The notes beneath the pieces are model-generated. The model made no database searches. It was not told the origin of the DNA and saw only the letters and a list, made by a program, of their open reading frames with translations. The position numbers were made by a program, and so were the translations under genes. A stretch of DNA of 64,000 bases from Brasenia schreberi (lineage: Eukaryota; Streptophyta; Magnoliopsida; Nymphaeales; Cabombaceae): contig JAYKKT010000038.1 of the NCBI GenBank assembly GCA_036023115.1, positions 21,001-85,000 of the forward strand, in the 5' to 3' direction. Of the stretch, positions 56,236 through 64,000 are shown in pieces. Every line of letters starts with the position of its first letter. Position 1 is the stretch's first letter.

Positions 56236-57440
56236 CAACTCAATCCACAAACAGGTAAATTGCATTCTCCACGTTATTGACCATGAATGGTCACATTTTC
56301 TAGCATTCACACTGCAACAGTGGCACCAAATATGTAGGAAGTTCTACTCTTTTCGTTATTACCTTAATAAGGTGCTCGATAGGCACCCGGGTTAAACAAG
56401 ATGGGGTTGGACAGGCCCCCTACTTGATGGGCACCTGGTTATTGAACTCCTGACTGTTTGTCAGAGAGGTCAACGCCCTAGCCACTGAGCTACGCCCTTT
56501 TGGAACTGGAAAGAACTTCCCAAATTGAACCAAACTAAATCAAACCACTGGTTTCAGTTTATGCTGTTTTGTAAACAGGCAAAAACGTCTACTGAATACG
56601 CTATGCCCTTCTTTTTTCTAGGGGCAGGCATCTTTTGCAAGTCTTCATTATATTTCCTGAAATTATCTCAAAGGAGGAGGCTTGGTGATTTCCCCATCAG
56701 AGTAGGTTTTCTTTTTAATTTACCATACATGATATTTTCCAGGTGTCCAGTGTTTGTCAGGAAGAAACTGTATGCTGTGTACAGCAGGAACTCGATTTTA
56801 CGCTTGCATCCACTTCAGGAATTTTTGTGCTCAATGGTGTTCTATTATGTAGCAAACGATAAGAAGTCTCTATCTTTAGGAGTTAGCAATCGAGATGTTT
56901 TTGTGATATTGGAAATAGAAGGATTTTATGAATGTAAATTTTTTCCACTGATGCAGCACGGAACTTAGTTCGTACCTTGTTCTGTGTATTTTGCGACTTG
57001 TGAGAAGTAAATGCCTAATTTTTGGCATGCATCCGAAGCAGGATTCGTAACCTTTCCGGAAACTACGGTTAGTGGCCTGATATTATCTCTGTTTCATCCA
57101 CGAGGATTAGTTTAGTTTGTCACTGTTTGGTGTGCTTTCCGAGTCACAGTCACAGGGCTAAGGCGATCTGACGATACTCTGGAAGGATTTCTAAAGGCCA
57201 ACTTGAACTGAGAAGATGATTCTTCCTAATGTCAACTACCAATAGATCTTAGACTGATGCAAGGGTTGTTGTATGTTCATAAAGTGGGAGGACATGATTG
57301 CTGTGAGCATTTCTTTAGCCAACTCTCTTGCCGGAAGGGCTTTTGCGGAAGGCCGGTGATAGCATATGATAAAGTTTACGTTGCCAACCGTTGGTTTACT
57401 TGTGACTGCACATGATGAAATGGCCTTCGGCACGGCGATA
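56236..57440 (+). other. BSK 3' untranslated region with probable intron
   Basis: CAAACAG followed by GTAAATTGC at about 56252-56267 looks like a donor shortly after the stop codon. GATGCAG at about 56952 and CCGAAGCAG at about 57041 are candidate acceptors. A tRNA-derived SINE lies inside. The end of the transcript is not fixed by any clear signal. Confidence 0.4.
56356..56500 (-). mobile_element. tRNA-derived SINE
   Basis: On the minus strand the sequence starts GGGCGTAGCTCAGTGGCTAG, with a Pol III box A (TAGCTCAGTGG, 56482-56492). A box B-like GAGTTCAATAACC (56437-56449) follows at tRNA-like spacing, then a non-tRNA body ending near GGTAATAACG. No clear target duplication was found. Confidence 0.62.
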
Positions 57441-59289
57441 GCTGATACACGAACGACTTCAATGCTCCTTTATCATAGAAAATGCTTAAAAAGAAAAAGA
57501 TGCCAAGATTGTAAGTAGCATATGGTAGGCATACCATATTGTACGATGTGATTGCGTTGTACATGTATGATACAGTATGACATGCAATATGGTGTTGAAT
57601 CGTATCATAAACTCCATAATTGCTACATAAACAATATCACGGACCTTGAAATGGAACTGAGGATAGAGAAACCGCCCCACGCCCTCTGTAGTCTTGCGCC
57701 AAGATTTGGCACCTATCAGGACGATAGATCCCTACGATCATCACATTCGCTCGACGATTTAGTTGAGAGAGAGACAGGTTGTATTCTTTGATACCACTGC
57801 TTATATTAGTAAGTTGACACTAATACAGTCAAAATTTGCATGGCATGTCAAGAAGCTACTGTTCCAAAACCTTAAATGTCTATGCCTCGTTCGTAGACTT
57901 CTTCAACAACTTAGTGTCACATAAACATGCAAATGCAAATGCAAATGCGATCCAAATAAAAGAAAGCCTTGAAAGTGGCCCGTTTTTAAAATCACAAGTT
58001 ATTTGTCGTAGTATACATGATAATTTACTTTAGAGTTTAATATGGAAAATGTATATTTATTATTTTTTTGAATTGCAAATAAATTTAAAAAGTTTAAGTC
58101 AATTATAAATAATCCAATATTCAACATAGTTAATCAACGCAAAACAAATGTGTGTATGCATGCTTATCTTTGCGAACTGCCAAATGGGTAAACATGATTA
58201 GTCATCATGTGGTCCCTAAGAGTAATGAAAGTCATGGCACCTCAGAAATGACAATGTGTCAAGACCCAAAGTGTGGCTTCCTGGTGCAGTCAACTACTAG
58301 GACATATTTGAACGCCAAGATTCATGGTTTAAGGACTTTAATTGCCTTGGGCTTCTAGGAGATTGGATCTACAGATCCAGAATATCAAGACACCTTCTAT
58401 AGAAGGGAGGAGGAACTATCATTATGCGGGTTGAAGGACTCAGTTCATGGCACCATCCTACACTAGGCAAATTCTGTCATATATCAAACATGAACTTTTT
58501 ATTAGGATCCAATTTCAAGATCCAATATATATATATGTGTGTGTGTGTGTGTGTAAACCCTTTTTATTATACACATACCTTTTCTGTCTTTCCAATTTTG
58601 TTGTAATTGAAAGTAAAAAATCTCCATTATGCCCCGGCAGACAACCATATGAATCTCTCTATCCTCATTTTCACCACCGTTGACTAGAGGAAAAAGGAAA
58701 GAAGAAGAAGAGGAAAAGAAAAAGGAAGGAGGAGGCAAGTTCAAAGATGTATTTAGAGATTTTTTGAGGTATGCCGTTGATTTGGTATATTTTTTGCCGT
58801 TTATTTGATTATTTGAGTATGTTTTTATTGAAATCCTATTTATTTGTTTAACTCGTTATTCGTTTTCATATGAAAGTATGAATCATAGGACATGAATAGA
58901 AACACATTATGTCACTGCATCATCTAAGAGACATAGCACAATATCATATAGAGGATGACCATGAAACCGACAAGTAGAAAATGAAGAGATTTTGACCAAT
59001 ACACATATCGATGAAGGCAAGACTTCATAGTATGAGGACAACATAGATACATTAGACACTAAGATGGATAATGTAGAGAGTGATGGTGAGGGAGTGATTG
59101 ATATGCAAGGGTTATTCTCTAGTTTTGAAGGTTACATCACTTATAAAATCTAACAAAAATAGTAAGTTTTCAGCTTTAATGAAATAATACATTTCAAGTT
59201 TAATACTCGCAATTCCAATATACAAAGTAAATGTAAATATGCCAACAATGCGAAAAGTGGTAATAGCCCATACACAATATATTATTGGT
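57440..59289. other. Intergenic region, no gene seen
   Basis: No coding sequence is recognised. It contains an AAATGC repeat (57928-57951) and a (TA)n(TG)n microsatellite at about 58525-58554. The CGTATCATA and GTATGATACAG sequences at 57556-57610 resemble the hAT-end palindromes in the BSK introns, but no boundaries can be set. Confidence 0.5.
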
Positions 59290-60180
59290 AGAGCATGATT
59301 AGTCAAGTGAACGAATATGAGGCTCGATAATTGGGTTGAGATTGCAGATAGGAGTGAGTTGATTGGGCATGAAGATTTTCCATCTGAAGTTATAGGCCAT
59401 ACATTATTAGTACTTTTATTGAGGACAACCATACACAAGCCACTTTCACATGCCATGGGGTGAGATGTGTGAGATAACTATTACCCTTCACGATAACCAC
59501 ATGATACTTGATCTTTTGATAGACAACAACCTTGTTGCTTTGACACCAAAGATGATTCTTATAAACAAAGAAGATATTTTGAGTGATATTTTAGACATGA
59601 GTATCAATGAAGTAATGTTGGAGATTAAATCTGAAGTGATTAAGTTTGAGGTTCTTCAAACCCGTTTTAGGAGAAGGGGACTTATCAACCAAAAAAGACT
59701 ATTGTATTATTGTATCGGCTTATGTGTATGTTATATCAGGATAAGTTTAGAGATATACTATCAGTAATAATCATGCATTTATTGGCTCATAATATTTAGA
59801 GATTGAAAGTGATGCTTGGGGTGGAACAACATTGACATATTTATACAAGCAATTAGAAAAGACATTCTGATCGAGGCATAACAACTTAGGGGGTATATTA
59901 CTTTGCTCCAGGTAACACTTTGTACTCTTTGTTTACTAAAGCATTTCTACATAATTACTTTTGATAATTTAACAACTAAATTGTATGTTGTAATTATAGG
60001 CATGGATTTATGAATATTTCATAGCTTTTAAAGTCACTATATGACCGTAATGGGTTGATGGAGAATCACGAGTAGGCTGGTAGATAGAAAATATTTGTCG
60101 CATATATTCTCCTATCGACCGGATTACTAAATACCCTAAGAAATTGGATTTGATAATGGCAAAGGAAGTAAGTTATCAAA
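59290..60180 (+). pseudogene. Plant mobile domain (PMD/MAIN-like) pseudogene
   Basis: Decayed coding sequence across several frames resembles the plant mobile domain found in MAIN-like proteins and some Mutator-type transposons. HMPWGEM and ITITLHDNHMILDLLIDNN occur at about 59450-59530. ESDAWGGTTLTYLYKQLEKTF then a stop (about 59796-59870), broken here as SDAWGG and TTLTYLYKQL, is followed by NNLGG. AWIYEYF occurs at about 60000-60025 after a plausible intron acceptor (AATTATAG). Stops and frameshifts interrupt it throughout. The identification is by recalled family pattern, not a search. Confidence 0.55.
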
Positions 60181-60530
60181 CTAAAACCATCTATTTTAAT
60201 TTTATATTAAACACAATTTGAGATGTTACAAATATGTTACTTTTGTTTTTTCTTTTATGTTATGAAAATTGAATGACAACCATATGGTTGTGCAAAGTAC
60301 TTAGACAATAATATATATAAGTTATAGAGATACCCAAATGATATTTGATGAGATGATAACAAATGATGATGAGGATGAATGAGCTTGAGGGTACAAACGA
60401 TCCATGCATTGGGTTTATGTCTTATTTGTTATGACATTTGTAATAAATTTGATAGCACGGGAGATAAACCCTTGCTCGGTAAAGCAAGAAAAACTTCAGT
60501 GAAAAGAACTTAAACATGCCCACATTGCAC

Positions 60531-60658
60531 AAGGAGAAGAAGAAGAAGAGAAGAGAAAGAGAGAGAAAGAGAAGAGAAAGAAGAAGAAGAAGAAGAAGAA
60601 GAGAAGAAGAGGAAGAAGAAGAAGAAGGAGAAGAAAGAAGAAGAGGAGAAGAAGAAGA

Positions 60659-60697
<39 letters not shown>

Positions 60698-61000
60698 AGA
60701 GAAAGAAAGAAGAAAGAGAGAGAAAGAAAGAGAGAAAGAAAGAAAGAAGAGAAAGGAAAGAAGAAGAAGAAGAAGAAGAAAGAAGAAGAAGAAGAAAGAA
60801 GAAGAAAGAAGAAGAAAGAAAGAAGAAGAAGAAGAAAGAAGAAGAAGAAAGAAGAAGAAAGAAGAAGAAGAAGAAGAAGAAGAAGAAGAGAAAGAAAGAA
60901 GAAAGAAAGAAAGAAGAAAGAAAGAAGAAAGAAGAAGAAAGAAGAAGAAGAAGAAGAAGAAGAAGAAGAAGAAGAAGAGAAGAAGAAAGAAAGAAGAAGA

Positions 61001-61031
<31 letters not shown>

Positions 61032-61057
61032 AGAAAGAGGAAGAAGAAGAAGAGGAA

Positions 61058-61088
<31 letters not shown>

Positions 61089-61574
61089 GAAGAAGAAGAA
61101 GAAGAGGAAGAAGAAGAGGAATGAGAGAAGAAGGAGGAGAAGAGAAGGAAGAAGAGGAAGAAGAGGAAGAAGGAAGAGGAAAGAGAAGAAGAAGAAGAAG
61201 AAGAGGAGAAAGAGAAGAAGAAGAAGAGAAGAGGAAGAAGAAAGAAAGAAGAGGAAGAAGAAGAAGAGGAAGAAAGAGAGAAGAAGAGGAAGAAGAGGAA
61301 GAGAAAGGAAGATAAGAGGAGAAGAAGAGGAAGAAGAGGAAGAGGAGGGAGAAGAAGAAGAAGAAGAGAAGAGAAGAATGAGAAGAAAGAGGAAGAATGA
61401 GAGATAGAGGAGAAGAAGAAAGAGGAAGAAAGGAGGAGAAAGAGGAAGAGAAGAAGAGGAAGGAGGAAAGAAGAAGAGGGAGGAAAGAAGAAGAAGAGAA
61501 GAAAGAAGAAAGAAAGAAGAAGAAGAAAGAAGAAGAAGAGGAGAAGAAGAAGAAGAAGAAGAAAGAAAGAAAGG
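60531..61574. repeat. 1.04-kb polypurine tract (GAA/GA-rich)
   Basis: The + strand is almost entirely A and G, built from GAA, GAAA and GGAA. From 60531 to 61121 (591 bp) there is no pyrimidine. In the rest only five T residues interrupt (61122, 61313, 61379, 61398, 61405). The long reading frames here are poly-Glu/Lys/Arg on one strand and poly-Ser/Phe/Leu on the other, and are not genes. Confidence 0.97.
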
Positions 61575-61902
61575 CGAGCACCTACACCGTGTTTTTGCCT
61601 GTGCATTCCTTTAGGTAAACCATATCCAGCTTGTTGGACGTTCGCAACTTTAGCGAATTCCCGTTGAATCACAATTGGTGGCTGCTCTATGTAGAATCGC
61701 ATTTTCAGGAATCAGACCAACAGAGCATTGTTAGACACAAAAGTGGAGCTTTTATTCAAATCGCAATGATCGACAAGAAGAACAAAAACCTTAAGCATGA
61801 AAATTACACACCCCACCAAACACAAGAAGTTTAACAAAGTAAGCAACCACACCTAGATTTCGGTGACATTGACAAACAAGTGCAGCGCACAGAAGGGACT
61901 AT
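61575..61902. other. Short intergenic region downstream of PAR1
   Basis: About 330 bp between the polypurine tract and the PAR1 stop codon. It should include the PAR1 3' untranslated region on the minus strand. No other feature is recognised. Confidence 0.4.
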
Positions 61903-63024
61903 CTAATTAGGGCTCGGGGGTGCAGAGAAACTCGGTGCTGCTTCAGACCCTGAAGTGGCTGCTGCAAATCCAGCCTCCGTAATCATCTCACGGCGAGGGA
62001 GGGATTTTATATCCGTGCATAAATTGCTAAGCGAAATACCTAGAAATAACAAACGAAACCTCACAAAGTTAAATACATAAGCATCTCTTTCTCTCTCTCT
62101 CTCTCACACACACACATACACATAAACATTCACAGACACAAACATGCACACATATATCCAATTTATAAACGTTTCTGATTCAGGTGAAGAGGCAAATCTT
62201 TATTCTATACAAATGGTACTAGGGAATGAACAAAGAGGATGTTACCTTCAGCAGATGCAAGTCTGTGGTAAAGGTCTACCAGGTTAGGGCATCTTCCTTG
62301 GCATGCAGGAGAGCACAGCTTCTCTACAAAGAGAAAGTTCAAGAGCGGGTCGGATGAGATCCCAACCCAGTCCCTGCTTACCCCGCATGCATTGACGCAT
62401 TCGTCGGTTTCAATCCAATCCGCAAAGCCCCATGCTTTAATGCTAGTCTCAATGCACCGGTATCCAACGTGTAAGCCGGTAATGTGCCTCTCGAGCGCGC
62501 ACCGCTTCCCACTTTTTGACACAGAAAATGAGCACATATCTCTAGGAAGATCCATGCATGTTACCTCACCTGAAAAAGACGATCATTCTTGTGATCTTTG
62601 CCTAAGAAAAGGAAAACCCCACCTATGATCATAGCATTTAGCGCAGACAGGCAGGTCCACACGCCCACACACATCACCTGAAAAAGACCATCGTTACGAA
62701 CTAGCCTAAGAAAATAAAAGCTCACGTTTGATTATCATCTGAATAGAGGCCATAGGTGCGAGCAGCTTCCACACACATATATTGAAAAATAGATAGAGAA
62801 AGAGAAATTGGTAACGTATTTATTCATGCTCAAATTCTCTTAAAAGATTACCACGGTTCAATCAACATGACCAATAGCAAAAGTATTCTTATACTTTTTA
62901 CATTTAACATTTAAATGCTTTTTAAATTTAAATTTCTATTATTAATTATGATGATTGAACAATGAAATTTTAAAACAGATTTAAGCATGAATGTATGTGT
63001 GCATGAACTATACTCCTTCTCTTT

Positions 63025-63113
<89 letters not shown>

Positions 63114-63901
63114 TAAACTTCATTCATCCTCAAATCTACTTAAACATATCCACCTTTTGATTAATATGATCATACTTATATTTTACATTTAATACATATG
63201 TATTAAATAAATTTTGCTTTATCACCTTATATGTCCATCTAAAATATCGAACAATTGAAAAAAGACAAATAAATTCGAGTACTGACGGAGTTTGAACATT
63301 TATCAAAATACATAGCTTTGGCCTTCCCTTGTAATAGAAAAAAAACGCAGTTAGATGGCAAAGATTGAGCAGCTAATCCTAAGAAAAGTCCCCTTGATAG
63401 TTGAAGGCTACCTGTATGTTGGGAGAAAAATCCAACTATGCCCAATAGACTAGTTAAAAATGTATCTTGTTCGAACTCATAACAGTCAAGAGCGTCATCA
63501 CGTTTCCTGTGATGCAAAGAAAAACAAGCCATGTAAATGGATAAACAATCCATATACGGTGATGACCTTCTGCACCCAGAGCCTTAGTTCAACGGCAGCG
63601 TGCTTAGGGGGTGCATGCGTGCGTGTGTTAGGCTTCGGCCTCCTCTTGTAACCAAAAAAGAAAAGAAAAGAATTTAATCAGCTTCAGCTCTCGTAGTTGA
63701 CTAAAAAAACCTTCAAACGTCGTGAGTTCAATACTGGAGATGTGCATTTGGTAGTGGTCTGCCTTGTCCCCAGCTTGTATATTAGAGGAAGAAAAAAAGA
63801 GGAATATCGTCAATATGGATACCATAAACTCCATGAGCAAGGAGCATCACGAAGGCCATCACAGAGAGCAACATCTTGCTGAATTCCATCGACATAGCCA
63901 T
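61903..63901 (-). CDS. PAR1: PAR1-family secreted cysteine-rich protein, complete
   Basis: Minus-strand exons 63901-63823, 62569-62246 and 62039-61903 (540 nt, 179 residues, in phase, all GT-AG). The family is named for photoassimilate-responsive protein 1; its molecular role is unknown. The start is the first ATG, in a strong plant context (GTCGCCATGG). Residues 1-25 form a signal peptide (MAMSMEFSKMLLSVMAFVML, then LAHGVY). The mature part has GEVTCMDLPRDMCSFSVSKS, GKRCALE, DWIETDECVNACG, ISSDPLL, KLCSPACQGRCPNLVDLY, then across the intron AEGISLSNLC. There are ten cysteines in this conserved block. The C-terminal tail is Ala/Pro/Ser-rich and ends SPN. Length is slightly short but normal for the family. 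No neighbour suggests a specific pathway. Confidence 0.9.
62085..62123. repeat. (CT)n(CA)n microsatellite in PAR1 intron 2
   Basis: CTTTCTCTCTCTCTCTCTC runs into CACACACACACATACACA, a compound dinucleotide repeat inside the 206-bp second intron. Confidence 0.9.
62570..63822. other. PAR1 intron 1 contents
   Basis: A 1253-bp AT-rich intron. Besides the (TA)n tract it holds box-B-like motifs (TTGTTCGAACTC near 63467, GAGTTCAATACTGG near 63724) and a tRNA-like TTAGTTCAACGGCAGCG near 63583. These suggest old SINE remnants, but I cannot define their ends. Confidence 0.4.
63028..63110. repeat. (TA)n microsatellite, about 41 repeats
   Basis: An uninterrupted 83-bp alternating TA tract in PAR1 intron 1. 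Confidence 0.97.
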
Positions 63902-64000
63902 GGCGACTTGCGATGCTCGAGATGAATATCAATATTCAAGATATTCAATTAGCTGCCAAACCTTTTTTTTTAATGCTTGAGGAACTGATTTGGAGATGCA

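Noticed and set aside
60422..61702. Long open frames of 361 and 426 codons (poly-Ser/Phe/Leu) and 202 codons (poly-Glu/Lys/Arg)
   Set aside because: Pure consequence of the polypurine tract; no domain, no splice context.
62392..62628. Plus-strand open frame over the PAR1 exon
   Set aside because: Antisense shadow of PAR1 exon 2, whose protein matches a known family.
63575..63660. Functional tRNA gene suggested by TTAGTTCAACGGCAGCG
   Set aside because: No cloverleaf or matching box B at the right distance; at most a SINE remnant.

Overview
This is plant nuclear DNA from a flowering plant; I cannot place the species. The evidence is a long tandem array of plant-type 5S rRNA genes, two angiosperm-type genes with introns (a brassinosteroid-signalling kinase and a PAR1-family protein), and typical plant mobile elements (RTE-type LINE, hAT-like elements, a plant-mobile-domain remnant).

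Region 1 (1-42030) is one end of a 5S rDNA array, all on the + strand and running off the left edge. About 80 recognisable 5S copies recur roughly every 450-520 bp. The unit is composite, made of three sub-segments that share the same spacer motifs. The first begins with a full 5S gene. The second begins with only a 5S tail fused directly to 5S upstream sequence. The third begins with a mini-5S in which the first ~11 nt are joined to the last ~17 nt. Copies differ mostly by short indels and spacer swaps; about 25 keep box A, the intermediate element and box C intact. No protein gene is supported here.

Region 2 (42031-43232) starts exactly where the array stops. It holds two direct copies of a ~400-bp sequence about 800 bp apart, with 5S-derived fragments on the opposite strand, like a Cassandra-type retroelement but without confirmed LTR ends. 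From 43233 to about 44760 is AT-rich sequence with no gene.

Region 3 (about 44760-57440, + strand) is a complete brassinosteroid-signalling kinase (BSK) gene with ten coding exons and 490 codons. Intron 2 has a GC-AG boundary. Introns carry a hAT-like MITE, a hAT transposase remnant and three insertions of one RTE LINE family, each with target-site duplications. A tRNA-derived SINE lies in the 3' untranslated region.

Region 4 (57440-61902) holds a decayed plant-mobile-domain pseudogene and a 1.04-kb almost pure polypurine tract.

Region 5 (61903-63901, - strand) is a complete three-exon PAR1-family gene encoding a 179-residue secreted, cysteine-rich protein, with a (TA)n microsatellite in its first intron.

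The two protein genes show no functional link. The notable context is a Pol III 5S array ending about 2.7 kb upstream of a Pol II signalling gene.
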